NCBI GenBank assembly: GCA_001779575.1
Contig: MFKM01000030.1
Span: 1 to 30,924 of the forward strand
DNA: 30,924 nt
Reading direction: 5' to 3'
Source: Candidatus Jorgensenbacteria bacterium RIFCSPLOWO2_12_FULL_42_11
GTDB lineage: Bacteria; Patescibacteriota; Minisyncoccia; UBA6257; MFKM01
Positions 5,703-13,875 of this stretch are shown here, in pieces. Position numbers and translations under genes: made by a program. Position 1 is the stretch's first letter. Each line of letters opens with the position of its first letter. The notes beneath the pieces are model-generated. The model had not been told where the DNA came from and searched no databases. It saw only the letters and a program-made list of their open reading frames with translations.

Positions 5703-7511
5703 ATGTCTAAAATACTTGGCATTGATTTAGGAACAACTTATTCGGCGATGGCGATTGTTGAAGGAGGAGAGCCGAAAATTATTGAAAACACCGAAGGCAA
5801 CCGGACGACTCCTTCCGTGGTCGCTTCAAGCAAAAACGGAGAAAGATTGGCGGGTTTATTGGCCAAGCGCCAATCAATCACCAATCCCAAAAATACCATT
5901 TTTTCGGTCAAACGTTTAATCGGCCGAAGATTCAGCGATAAGACGGTTCAGTATGACAAGACCTGGCTGTCTTACGAAATCAAAGAAGGAGCTAACGACG
6001 GAGTGGAAATAAAATTAGGCGACCGGTGGTATAAACCCGAGGAAATTTCGGCCATGATTCTTCAAAAACTCAAAGCGGACGCCGAAACTAAATTGGGAGA
6101 AAAAATAGAAGAAGCGGTCATCACCGTTCCGGCTTATTTTGACGATAGCCAGCGCCAGGCCACTAAAAATGCCGGAGAAATTGCCGGTTTCAAAGTGCGA
6201 TTGATTCTGAACGAACCCACGGCCGCGGCTTTGGCTTACGGACTAAACAAGAAAAAAAACGAGCAGATTATCGTTTATGATTTCGGCGGCGGCACTTTTG
6301 ATATTTCCATTTTGGAAGTAAGCGAAGACGTCGTTGAAGTTAAGGGAACCGGCGGCGATACTCATCTGGGAGGCGATGACTTTGACAAGAGAATTATTGA
6401 TTATTTGGTTTCAGATTACAAAAAACAAGAAGGAGTTGATATTTCCAAAGATCCTCTGGCTTTGCAACGTTTGAAGGAAGCGGCCGAGCGAGCCAAGCAC
6501 GAGCTTTCCACGGCTTCCGAAACCGAAATCAATCTGCCTTATGTCACGACCGATGCTTCCGGCCCCAAGCATTTCTTGAAGAAATTAACCCGAGCCAAAC
6601 TGGAAGAATTGGTCGGGGATTTGATTGAGCGTTCCATTAAATTAGTGGACGAAACCCTGAAAGAAGCGGGTTTTAAATCTTCGGATATTGAACAAATTGT
6701 TTTAGTCGGCGGACAAACGAGAATGCCGGCTATTCAGGAAGCGGTTAAAAAGTTCTTCGGAAAAGAACCGCACAAGGAAGTTAACCCCGATGAAGTGGTG
6801 GCGGCCGGAGCGGCGATTCAGGCCGGAATTCTTCAAGGCGAGGTGAGAGATGTTTTGCTTTTGGATGTCAGCCCTTTGAGTTTGAGTTTGGAAACTTTGG
6901 GCGGTATTGCCACGCCGATGATTCCTAAAAATACGACTATTCCGACTGCTAAAACCCAGACTTTTTCAACGGCGGCGGATAATCAGACGACGGTGGAAAT
7001 CGTGGTGCTTCAAGGAGAACGGGAAATGGCCGTCGACAACAAACTTTTGGGCCGTTTTCTGCTTGACGGAATCGCGCCGGCGGCTCGGGGCGTTCCCCAG
7101 GTTGAAGTTACTTTTGACATTGACGCTAACGGCATTTTAAGCGTCTCGGCCAAAGACAAAGCCACCGGCAAAAGCCAGACCATTAAAATTGAAGCGACCA
7201 CTTCCTTGAGTAAAGAAGAAGTGGAACGATTAAAACAGGAAGCCGCTCTTCACGCCGAAGAAGACAAAAAAAAGAAAGAATTGGTAGAAATGAAAAATCA
7301 AGCCGAATCCTCGGTTTATCTGGCGGAGAAAACTCTTAAAGAAAATAGCGATAAAATCGCCCAGGATTTGAAAGATTCCCTGACAGGGAAAATAGAAAAG
7401 TTAAAATCGGTTAAGGAGGGCGACAGCGCCGAAGAAATAAAATCGGCGATTAGCGAACTTTCCCAAGCTGTTCAAGATATCGGCAAAGGAACGCAAGGCA
7501 AGCAGAATTAA
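5703..7511 (+). CDS. dnaK: molecular chaperone DnaK (Hsp70)
   Basis: ATP-driven chaperone that binds exposed hydrophobic peptides with DnaJ and GrpE as partners. The 602 residues begin with the Hsp70 phosphate loop ILGIDLGTTYSAMAIVEGG, continue with NEPTAAALAYG, VYDFGGGTFDISIL, and IVLVGGQTRMPAIQ of the nucleotide-binding domain, then the interdomain linker VLLLDVSPLSLSLETLGG and the substrate-binding domain (NTTIPTAKTQTFSTAADNQT). The helical lid ends in a short GKGTQGKQN tail. Length is slightly below the usual 610-640. It lies between grpE and an unidentified membrane-protein gene; dnaJ comes next. No Shine-Dalgarno sequence at ATG 5703. Confidence 0.97.
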   Translation: MSKILGIDLGTTYSAMAIVEGGEPKIIENTEGNRTTPSVVASSKNGERLAGLLAKRQSITNPKNTIFSVKRLIGRRFSDKTVQYDKTWLSYEIKEGANDGVEIKLGDRWYKPEEISAMILQKLKADAETKLGEKIEEAVITVPAYFDDSQRQATKNAGEIAGFKVRLILNEPTAAALAYGLNKKKNEQIIVYDFGGGTFDISILEVSEDVVEVKGTGGDTHLGGDDFDKRIIDYLVSDYKKQEGVDISKDPLALQRLKEAAERAKHELSTASETEINLPYVTTDASGPKHFLKKLTRAKLEELVGDLIERSIKLVDETLKEAGFKSSDIEQIVLVGGQTRMPAIQEAVKKFFGKEPHKEVNPDEVVAAGAAIQAGILQGEVRDVLLLDVSPLSLSLETLGGIATPMIPKNTTIPTAKTQTFSTAADNQTTVEIVVLQGEREMAVDNKLLGRFLLDGIAPAARGVPQVEVTFDIDANGILSVSAKDKATGKSQTIKIEATTSLSKEEVERLKQEAALHAEEDKKKKELVEMKNQAESSVYLAEKTLKENSDKIAQDLKDSLTGKIEKLKSVKEGDSAEEIKSAISELSQAVQDIGKGTQGKQN

Positions 7512-7535
7512 ATTTAATTTAAAGTAAAGCGAATT

Positions 7536-8525
7536 ATGGCTGATTTACTTTCTAAGGAAAAAGAAGACAATCTTTATCAGCCGCTTGTTAAAGTTATTCC
7601 TCTGCTGTCCTTTGAGATCGGGTCCGTTTTTTTGATGAGTTTTTGTTTCCGGCAATTCATAGGCAAGGCCGATTTATCAGCCGGCGGATTGTTTTGGTTT
7701 TTGATTGGTTTTGGTTTGTTCGCGGTTTTTTCTTTTTTAGCCGCTCTTTTTGTCAATGGATTACAGTGGTCGGGTTTAGCGGCCGGTTTGTCCGTGGTTG
7801 CCGCTCTGGCGGTTTTTTACGATTATTTTTCAACAATTTTAGTCGTTTTCGGGATTCTCGCTTTCTTGATTTTTATATGGGGGATAAGCCAGCTGCGTTT
7901 GGAATCGGCCAATTCTTTGAAAATCAGATTTCTCCGTTTGACGAAAATATTTTTGCCCAAGATTGCCTTGGGGACAGCGATCTTGCTTTCTCTTTTTAGC
8001 TATTTTCTGTTTTCTAGCCAAAGCGACTTTCCGGTTTCTTTTAAAAATTTCCAGTTTTTGTTAAAACCGAACGAAAAACTGGTTGGTGTTTTTATTCCGG
8101 ATTTTAGTTTCCAAAAACCATTTCAGACAGCTTTAGCCGGCTTTCTTAAAAAGCAATTAATCGCGAAAGTTCCCAGTTTTGAAAGCTTGTCGGCTTCGGT
8201 CAAAGAAACAATGGCGGAATCGGCTGCCGAAAAGGGATTAACCGACTTGAATAAATTTTTGGGCGTTGAAATTAACGCCCGGGATTCAGCTGATAAGGTT
8301 ATTTACGATTCTTTGGCGATAAAATTCAACCAGCTTGATGAAAGAGCCAAAAAATGGATAATTACGGGGGTGTTCGTTGTTTTGTTTTTAACTATCAGGG
8401 CTTTATTTGTTCCTATAAATTGGTTGTTGTCCATTCTCTTGTTTTTGATTTATTTGTTTTTGTTAGCGCTTAATTTTGCCAGTGTTAAAATGGAATCAAG
8501 AGGCAAAGAAGTATTAACAATATGA
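7536..8525 (+). CDS. unidentified multi-pass membrane protein between dnaK and dnaJ
   Basis: I do not recognise this 329-residue protein. Hydrophobic segments suggest about six or seven helices: at about 22-40, 50-72, 78-96, 100-118, 138-156, and two near the C-terminus (273-312). Between helix five and the last pair lies a soluble region of roughly 110 residues (about 160-270) with FIPDFSFQKPFQTALAGFLKKQL and many Ala, Ser and Lys. It starts 24 bases after dnaK, and its TGA overlaps the dnaJ ATG (ATGA), so it should be translated with the chaperones. A role in membrane stress or chaperone docking is possible but only inferred from position. Confidence 0.8.
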   Translation: MADLLSKEKEDNLYQPLVKVIPLLSFEIGSVFLMSFCFRQFIGKADLSAGGLFWFLIGFGLFAVFSFLAALFVNGLQWSGLAAGLSVVAALAVFYDYFSTILVVFGILAFLIFIWGISQLRLESANSLKIRFLRLTKIFLPKIALGTAILLSLFSYFLFSSQSDFPVSFKNFQFLLKPNEKLVGVFIPDFSFQKPFQTALAGFLKKQLIAKVPSFESLSASVKETMAESAAEKGLTDLNKFLGVEINARDSADKVIYDSLAIKFNQLDERAKKWIITGVFVVLFLTIRALFVPINWLLSILLFLIYLFLLALNFASVKMESRGKEVLTI

Positions 8526-9655
8526 AGAAAGATTATTACAAAATTTTAGGGGTTGATCGCGGCGCTTCGGCCGAAGAAATCAAAAAGATTTTTTATAAAT
8601 TAGCCCATCAATGCCATCCCCATAAAGCCGGCAAGGACGAAAAAAAATTCAAGGAATTAAACGAAAAATTCAAGGAAATCAACGAGGCTTACCAGGTTCT
8701 TTCCGACAAAGAAAAAAGAGCGCAATACGATCGTTTCGGCCAGGTTTTTGAGGGAGCGCCGGTTGGCGGCAGCGGAGGCGGAGGGCCTTTCGGGTTCGGC
8801 CAGGGCTTTGACGCGTCAGCCGGCGGGTTCGGTTTTGAGGAAGGAGCGGGCGACTTTGGCGATTTGGGGGATTTTTTTGAAAGTTTTTTTGAAGACATGG
8901 GTATTCGGCAACGTCGGCGAACTTATCGTCATGGTTCGGATATAGAAACAGCGCAAGAAATAAGCTTGGAAGAATCTTTTAGAGGAGTTCGGAAGCATTT
9001 ACAATATAGAACTTTGGTTGCTTGCGATAAATGCCAGGGGTTGGGTTATGACAAAAAAGACGGGAAAAGCGTTTGTTCAACTTGCGCCGGCCGCGGAGAA
9101 ATTAAAGAAAATCGTCAGACTTTTTTCGGCAATTTTTCCCAGAACAGGGCTTGTCCCCAATGTCGCGGTTTTGGCGAAGTTCCCAATAAAGTTTGTTCCG
9201 AATGCAAGGGCTCGGGTCAGCGGCCGGGCTTGAGAGAGGTGGATATTGATATCGCGCCGGGAGTGGCCGACGGCCAAATCATAAAAGTAAAAGGAATGGG
9301 CGAGGCGGGCGAGCAAGGCAGCGAGGCCGGCGACCTTTATATCCGAATCAAAGAAAAACCGCATCCGCTTTTTCGTCGGGAGGGAGACGACCTGTTTTTT
9401 AACCAGGAATTAAAATTAACCGAGGCTTTATTGGGCAAAAAAATCAGAATTAACGATTTAAGCGGAGAATTCTTGGACATTGAATTGCCGGCAGGGTTCA
9501 GCTTCAGAGAAAAATTGAAAATTCACGGCAAGGGAATGCCGCGTTTGCACGGAACGGGCCGGGGCAATCTCTATTTGGAACTTGATTTGAAATCGCCAAA
9601 AAAACTTTCCGAAAAAGCCAGAAAAATTGCCGAAGAATTGGACAAGGAAATATAG
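8522..9655 (+). CDS. dnaJ: chaperone DnaJ (Hsp40, type I) with HPH in place of HPD
   Basis: Co-chaperone that delivers substrates to DnaK and triggers its ATPase. The 377 residues have all parts of a type I DnaJ: J domain (1-70), a Gly/Phe-rich linker (about 78-125), four CxxCxGxG zinc motifs (CDKCQGLG, CSTCAGRG, CPQCRGFG, CSECKGSG), and the C-terminal beta domains (ELKLTEALLG, KIHGKGMPRL). The invariant HPD loop of the J domain reads H32-P33-H34: the codon is CAT and the frame is otherwise clean. In studied DnaJ proteins this Asp is required for ATPase stimulation. The ATG overlaps the upstream stop as ATGA, so translation is coupled; rmuC follows without a gap. Confidence 0.95.
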   Translation: MKKDYYKILGVDRGASAEEIKKIFYKLAHQCHPHKAGKDEKKFKELNEKFKEINEAYQVLSDKEKRAQYDRFGQVFEGAPVGGSGGGGPFGFGQGFDASAGGFGFEEGAGDFGDLGDFFESFFEDMGIRQRRRTYRHGSDIETAQEISLEESFRGVRKHLQYRTLVACDKCQGLGYDKKDGKSVCSTCAGRGEIKENRQTFFGNFSQNRACPQCRGFGEVPNKVCSECKGSGQRPGLREVDIDIAPGVADGQIIKVKGMGEAGEQGSEAGDLYIRIKEKPHPLFRREGDDLFFNQELKLTEALLGKKIRINDLSGEFLDIELPAGFSFREKLKIHGKGMPRLHGTGRGNLYLELDLKSPKKLSEKARKIAEELDKEI

Positions 9656-10702
9656 ATGGAAATTATTTTTTTAATTGTTATTTTACTGGTTTTGTCCGGA
9701 GGACTGGCGGCGATTTTTATTTTGTTAAGAAATTACTTGCAAAAAAAAAGCGGGGATCAGTCTTTGATTTTGCTTCAGAACCAAATTAACGAAATCAGCC
9801 GGACATTGGATAATAAACTCGGCGAATCAACGCGTTTTATCCAGCGTCAATTCGGGGAAAGCACTAAAATTATCAAAGAAATTACCCGAGAACTAACCAA
9901 GGTTGGCGAGGGACAAAAGCAGGTGGTTGATATCGCCAAACAGTTGGACAATCTTCAGGATATCCTAAAAAATCCGAAACAGCGGGGCATGCTGGGCGAA
10001 TATTTTTTAAAAAATTTGCTGGAAAATGTTTTTTCTCCGGGTCAATTTCAGATGCAATACGAATTTAAAGACGGCTCTGTTGTTGACGCCGTGATTTTTA
10101 CCAGAGACCGGATTATCCCCATTGATTCAAAATTCAGTTTGGAGAATTATAATCGGCTTTTGGGGACCAAAGAAGAAAGCGAACGCCGGCGCCTGGAGGC
10201 CGTTTTTCGGGAAGATTTGAAAAACAGAATTGACGAAACCGCCAAATATATCAAACCGGAAGAAGGCACCCTGGAATTCGCTTTTATGTTCATTCCTTCG
10301 GAGGCGGTTTATTACGATTTATTGATAAATAAAGTGGGATCGGTAGTCGCCCGCGATTTAATAGAATACGCTTTTGTTGATAAAAAAGTGATTATTGTTT
10401 CGCCGACTTCCTTTTTGGCTTACCTGCAAACCGTTTTGCAGGGATTAAAAGCGCTTCAAATCGAAGAATCGGCCAAGGAAATCGGGAAGCGGGTGGAGGA
10501 ATTACGCAGGCATTTAATCACTTATGATGAATATTTCAAAAAAATAGGCGTTCATTTGGGAACCACCGTTAGTATGTACAATAGGGCTCAAAAAGAATTA
10601 GGGAAAATTGACAAGGATGTTTTGAAAATCACCGGCAAAGCCGCGGGGACAAAGCCGTTGAATTTGGAAAGTCCGGAAATTGAAAATGAAAACGGAGAAT
10701 AG
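9656..10702 (+). CDS. rmuC: RmuC family protein
   Basis: The family is linked to limiting DNA rearrangements at inverted repeats; the biochemical activity is not settled. The 348 residues start with a membrane anchor (about 3-25), continue with a long coiled coil (about 35-110, NQINEISRTLDNKLGESTRF...), and then the nuclease-like RmuC core: RGMLGEYFLKNLLENVF, FKDGSVVDAVIF, IPIDSKFSLENYNRLL, and FMFIPSEAVYYDLL. These match the family core, including the D-x-K type IDSK motif. ATG 9656 comes directly after the dnaJ TAG, with a weak AAGGAA upstream. A RmuC protein is notable in a genome so rich in palindromes. Confidence 0.9.
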   Translation: MEIIFLIVILLVLSGGLAAIFILLRNYLQKKSGDQSLILLQNQINEISRTLDNKLGESTRFIQRQFGESTKIIKEITRELTKVGEGQKQVVDIAKQLDNLQDILKNPKQRGMLGEYFLKNLLENVFSPGQFQMQYEFKDGSVVDAVIFTRDRIIPIDSKFSLENYNRLLGTKEESERRRLEAVFREDLKNRIDETAKYIKPEEGTLEFAFMFIPSEAVYYDLLINKVGSVVARDLIEYAFVDKKVIIVSPTSFLAYLQTVLQGLKALQIEESAKEIGKRVEELRRHLITYDEYFKKIGVHLGTTVSMYNRAQKELGKIDKDVLKITGKAAGTKPLNLESPEIENENGE

Positions 10703-11426
10703 GGCGCGATTTTACCAAAAACTCGGCCGGCCACCGGGGCAATTTTCTTTAACCAGGCGCCGGCAGGACGTTCTTTTTGATAAAAAATGGCTGAAGTTTT
10801 TGAAATTAGCCCGTTTTTTCAGGCAGTTGCCTTTTACAGAATTTGTTTTAGGAGCCGGCTCGTTGGCTTTAGGGAACGCGCGTCGGGATTCTGATTTTGA
10901 CGTTATAGTCGGAATAAAAGCCGGCCGGATTTTTACGGCTCGATTTTTTTGCGTTCTGATGTTTGATTTGCTGGGTCGGCGCCGCCGCAAGTTTTCGCGC
11001 CGGAAGGCGGCCAGTGATAAAATCTGTTTCAACCATTTTATTACGCCGGTCGCTTATCGTTTACGGCCGCCTTACAATATTTATTGGCGGGAACTTTATG
11101 AAAACCTGGTTCCCATTTACGGCCCAAAAGATAAAATTCAGGAATTTTTTAAAGCCAACGATTGGATGGGAAAACGGATCTATTCCGATGACTTGCGTCA
11201 TCAATTTTATCAGCCGGGCTTTGGCGGAATTTTCTGGGAAAAGATTTTAAGCGGCCGTTTCGGCGATTTGACGGAGCGATTGTTGAAACGGATCCAGGTC
11301 AGAAGAATCAAAAAAAATTTGAAAGAAAGTTCGGGCTTTGAGCCGCGGCTCGTTTTCAACGACGAAGAATTGGAATTTCACCCCGATACTTTGAGGATTC
11401 ATAAATTAATTTCTGATGAAAAATAG
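10686..11426 (+). CDS. DNA polymerase beta-like nucleotidyltransferase
   Basis: The N-terminal half contains GAGSLALGNARRDSDFDVIV, the GSxxxG...SDxD signature of the Pol beta nucleotidyltransferase fold with the two metal-binding aspartates. The rest is basic, with many Arg/Lys clusters (GRRRRKFSRRK, RIQVRRIKKNLK) and a conserved-looking CFNHFITPVAYRL segment. The substrate is unknown; relatives add nucleotides to proteins, antibiotics or RNA. The gene overlaps the rmuC 3' end by 17 bases (ATG 10686; TTG 10680 is possible) and the next gene by 11 bases, so the three form one translation-coupled operon. Family confidence is good, function open. Confidence 0.8.
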   Translation: MKTENRARFYQKLGRPPGQFSLTRRRQDVLFDKKWLKFLKLARFFRQLPFTEFVLGAGSLALGNARRDSDFDVIVGIKAGRIFTARFFCVLMFDLLGRRRRKFSRRKAASDKICFNHFITPVAYRLRPPYNIYWRELYENLVPIYGPKDKIQEFFKANDWMGKRIYSDDLRHQFYQPGFGGIFWEKILSGRFGDLTERLLKRIQVRRIKKNLKESSGFEPRLVFNDEELEFHPDTLRIHKLISDEK

Positions 11427-12270
11427 GAATATCGCTCTCGTTGTTGCTCTGTTTTTGAGTTTGGATATTTTTGTTTGGCGGACGATTGCTTTGACCAAGC
11501 CATCGGATAATTTGAATATTTATTTTTTATCCGTTGGCCAGGGCGACAGTGAGTTGGTTATTTTGCCGGGCGGAGTGAAGATTTTGATTGATGCCGGACC
11601 GGATAATAAAGTCATCGGTGAGCTAGATTCAATTTTGCGGCCAACGGAACGCTACATTGATTTAGTGATAGTTTCGCATCCGCAAGCCGACCATTTTAAC
11701 GGTTTTATTGACGTTTTGAAGCATTATCAAGTCGGCGCTTTCATTCATAACGGCCGCGCCGGCGCGGCTCAATCGTGGAAAGAATTGGCGCAAACCGTTA
11801 AAGAAAACAAAATACCGGCTGTTGCTTTGGCGGCCGGCGATAAGATTAATTATCTTGAAAGCAAGCTTGATATTCTTTCGCCGAATGAAAATTTCATCAA
11901 CAGCAAAGAATTGAACGACACGGTTTTGGTGGCGCTTTTGCAAAGCCAAAGCGCCAAAGTTTTGTTTACCGGCGATGTCGGGAAGAAGATTGAAGATTAT
12001 TTAATCAATAAATTAGATTTTAAAGTAGATGTTTTGAAAGTGGCTCATCACGGTTCAAAATATTCTTCGGGCAGGGAATTTTTAGCCGCCATTTTGCCGA
12101 AAATTTCCGTCATTGAAGTCGGAAAAAACAGCTACGGCCATCCCACCGAAGAAGTTTTAAACCGACTAGCCGCGGTCGGCGCCGCGATTTACCGCACCGA
12201 CCGAGACGGAACGATAAAGATGGTTTTTCCAAAAAAATCGTCTGAAATTCAGGTTTTCAAGAAAAAGTGA
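11416..12270 (+). CDS. membrane-anchored metallo-beta-lactamase hydrolase, ComEC C-terminal type
   Basis: A 284-residue protein with an N-terminal membrane anchor (about 6-26) and a metallo-beta-lactamase fold outside it. Motifs run NIYFLSVGQGDSELVILPGG, ILIDAGPD, VSHPQADHFNG (HxxxDH metal site), NDTVLVALL, VLFTGDVG, LKVAHHGSKYSS and SYGHPTEEVL. This is the pattern of the domain at the C-terminus of the DNA uptake channel ComEC and of its free-standing relatives, proposed to degrade the non-transported strand. No ComEC channel is seen in the window. A role alongside the type IV pilus in DNA uptake is plausible inference. It overlaps the upstream nucleotidyltransferase gene by 11 bases. Confidence 0.85.
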   Translation: MKNRNIALVVALFLSLDIFVWRTIALTKPSDNLNIYFLSVGQGDSELVILPGGVKILIDAGPDNKVIGELDSILRPTERYIDLVIVSHPQADHFNGFIDVLKHYQVGAFIHNGRAGAAQSWKELAQTVKENKIPAVALAAGDKINYLESKLDILSPNENFINSKELNDTVLVALLQSQSAKVLFTGDVGKKIEDYLINKLDFKVDVLKVAHHGSKYSSGREFLAAILPKISVIEVGKNSYGHPTEEVLNRLAAVGAAIYRTDRDGTIKMVFPKKSSEIQVFKKK

Positions 12271-12276
12271 TATAAT
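12268..12276 (+). promoter_or_regulatory. extended -10 promoter for aspS
   Basis: TGA-TATAAT, an extended -10 box whose TGA is also the stop codon of the preceding gene. The predicted start at 12282-12283 coincides with the base of the long hairpin that follows. No clear -35 box. Confidence 0.55.
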
Positions 12277-12282
12277 GCTTTG

Positions 12283-12432
12283 AATTACGAAATAGCTCTT
12301 TCGCGAATAACCAATGAAAAGATTTTTCTGAAACCCAAACGGAAGCGCAGTCCCTCCGCTCGCGAGCGGAGGGACGTGAGCGGGTTGAAGAAAAATCTTT
12401 TCATTGGTTATTCGCAACTTAGTTTCGCGATT
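12283..12432 (+). promoter_or_regulatory. long hairpin leader of aspS
   Basis: A 27-bp perfect stem (12303-12329 with 12389-12415) continues inward through a tandem GA/GA internal loop and AACCC/GGGTT (12332-12336 with 12382-12386). At its tip lies a separate 26-bp perfect GC-rich palindrome (12350-12375). Outward, 12283-12293 pairs with 12422-12432 with one A-C mismatch. The hairpin begins at the predicted transcription start and ends about 30 bases before the aspS ATG. It may be a regulatory leader, a processing site or an inserted element; no T-run follows, so it is not a terminator. Confidence 0.6.
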
Positions 12433-12465
12433 TATAGCCACTAGCCATTGGTAATTAGAAAATTT

Positions 12466-13749
12466 ATGGAAAGAATATTAATTGACCAAATTCAAGAAAA
12501 TGACGGTAAAAAAGTCTTAATAAAAGGCAGAGTTTTGAATATGAGGAATCTCGGGAATATCGTATTTTTGATAATCCAAGACTACACCGGCGCGATACAG
12601 GTTGTTTTCGATAAAAACACAGAAGCGAAAACCGGCGATGCGGTGGCCATAGAAGGAACGGCCAAGAAAGAAATTAGGTCAAAATACGGTTTTGAAATAC
12701 AGGGTGAAAAATTAGAAATTGTTTCAAATATCACGGAAGATTTGCCTTTTGATTTAGCGAAAAACGATTTAAATCTGAACCTGTCCACTCTTCTTGATTA
12801 CCGAACGCTTTCTTTGAGGCATCCGAAAGTCCAGGCGATATTCAAGCTTTACGACATTCTCTTAAAAGGCTACGAAATCACGATGAGGGAAGAAAAGTTT
12901 ACCGAAATAAAAACTCCCAAGATATTGGGGGCCGCCACCGAGGGCGGAGCAAACTTTTTTAAAGTAAAATATTTTGACAAAGAAGCCGCTTTGGCTCAAA
13001 GTCCGCAATTTTATAAACAAATCATGGTTGGCGTGTTTGAAAGAGTCTTTGAAATAGGGCCGGCTTTCAGGGCTGAACCGCACTTCACCACAAGGCATGT
13101 TAACGAATATATAAGTTTGGACGCGGAAGCGGGTTTTATTAAAGATTTTTATGATGTTGTTGACATACTCAATCGCGTAATAAAGAAAGTGTTTTCAATC
13201 ATAGAAAAAGAAGGAAAACAGTATTTGGATACGCATAATATCAAAATATCGGAAGTGCCGGATCAAATTCCGCGCGTTAAGTTGGCTGAAATAAAAAAGA
13301 TAATTAAAGAAAAATACAATTACAGCATTCCCGAAGCTATCGATATTGACCCCGAAGGGGAAAGATTGGCCGGGAAATACGCGAAAGAGAATTTCAATTC
13401 AGATTTTATTTTTATCACCCATTATCCTTGGTCCGAGAAACCATTTTACACGATGCCGTGCGAAGAGAATCCGGAAGAAACCTGCGGTTTTGATTTATTG
13501 TTTAAGGGGCTGGAGATAGCTACCGGCAGTCAAAGAATACACGCGTACAAACAACTAATTGAAAATATGGAAAAGAAAAAAATCAAACCCAATGGGATGG
13601 AGTTCTATTTGGATATATTTAAATACGCAATGCCCCCGCATGGCGGTTGGGGCATAGGGTCAGAACGCTTAATACAGCAAATTCTAGAGCTCGGCAGCAT
13701 TAAAGAAGCGATATTGTTCCCGCGCGATGTTAAAAGATTGGTGCCTTAA
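12466..13749 (+). CDS. aspS: aspartate--tRNA ligase, archaeal-type (class IIb)
   Basis: Charges tRNA with aspartate. From ATG 12466 it has 427 residues: an N-terminal OB-fold anticodon domain (VLIKGRVLNMRNLGNIVFLIIQD), then the class II core: AATEGGANFFKVKYF, ALAQSPQFYKQIMV, motif 2 FEIGPAFRAEPHFTTRHVNE, FDLLFKGLEIATGSQRIHAY, and motif 3 MPPHGGWGIGSERLIQQIL. The lack of the large bacterial insertion domain and the GLEIATGSQRIH and LFPRDVKRL segments fit the archaeal-type AspRS, not the long bacterial form; AsnRS is the main alternative. Such enzymes often also charge tRNA-Asn, but that cannot be read here. The residue after IKG is Arg, where archaeal enzymes usually have Trp. TTG 12448 is a less likely start. 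Confidence 0.88.
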   Translation: MERILIDQIQENDGKKVLIKGRVLNMRNLGNIVFLIIQDYTGAIQVVFDKNTEAKTGDAVAIEGTAKKEIRSKYGFEIQGEKLEIVSNITEDLPFDLAKNDLNLNLSTLLDYRTLSLRHPKVQAIFKLYDILLKGYEITMREEKFTEIKTPKILGAATEGGANFFKVKYFDKEAALAQSPQFYKQIMVGVFERVFEIGPAFRAEPHFTTRHVNEYISLDAEAGFIKDFYDVVDILNRVIKKVFSIIEKEGKQYLDTHNIKISEVPDQIPRVKLAEIKKIIKEKYNYSIPEAIDIDPEGERLAGKYAKENFNSDFIFITHYPWSEKPFYTMPCEENPEETCGFDLLFKGLEIATGSQRIHAYKQLIENMEKKKIKPNGMEFYLDIFKYAMPPHGGWGIGSERLIQQILELGSIKEAILFPRDVKRLVP

Positions 13750-13861
13750 AAAAAGATAGCTGGTATTGATAAAAAGATTTTGCTGTGGTAATGGTGATAA
13801 AAATCGTAATCGCACTTTTAAAATAATAAAATAAAATTATCAAAAACTTCAACCTATTTTG

Positions 13862-13870
13862 AAAGGAGGT
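13862..13870 (+). promoter_or_regulatory. strong Shine-Dalgarno site that sets the CAP gene start
   Basis: AAAGGAGGT is the best Shine-Dalgarno sequence in the window. GGAGG ends at 13869, 6 bases before ATG 13876 and only 3 before GTG 13873, so ATG 13876 is the likely start. Confidence 0.75.
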
Positions 13871-13875
13871 GGGTG

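Noticed and set aside
12350..12375. 26-bp GC palindrome as an intrinsic terminator after the metallo-beta-lactamase gene
   Set aside because: It is not followed by a T-run on either strand and is nested in a larger hairpin downstream of a promoter.
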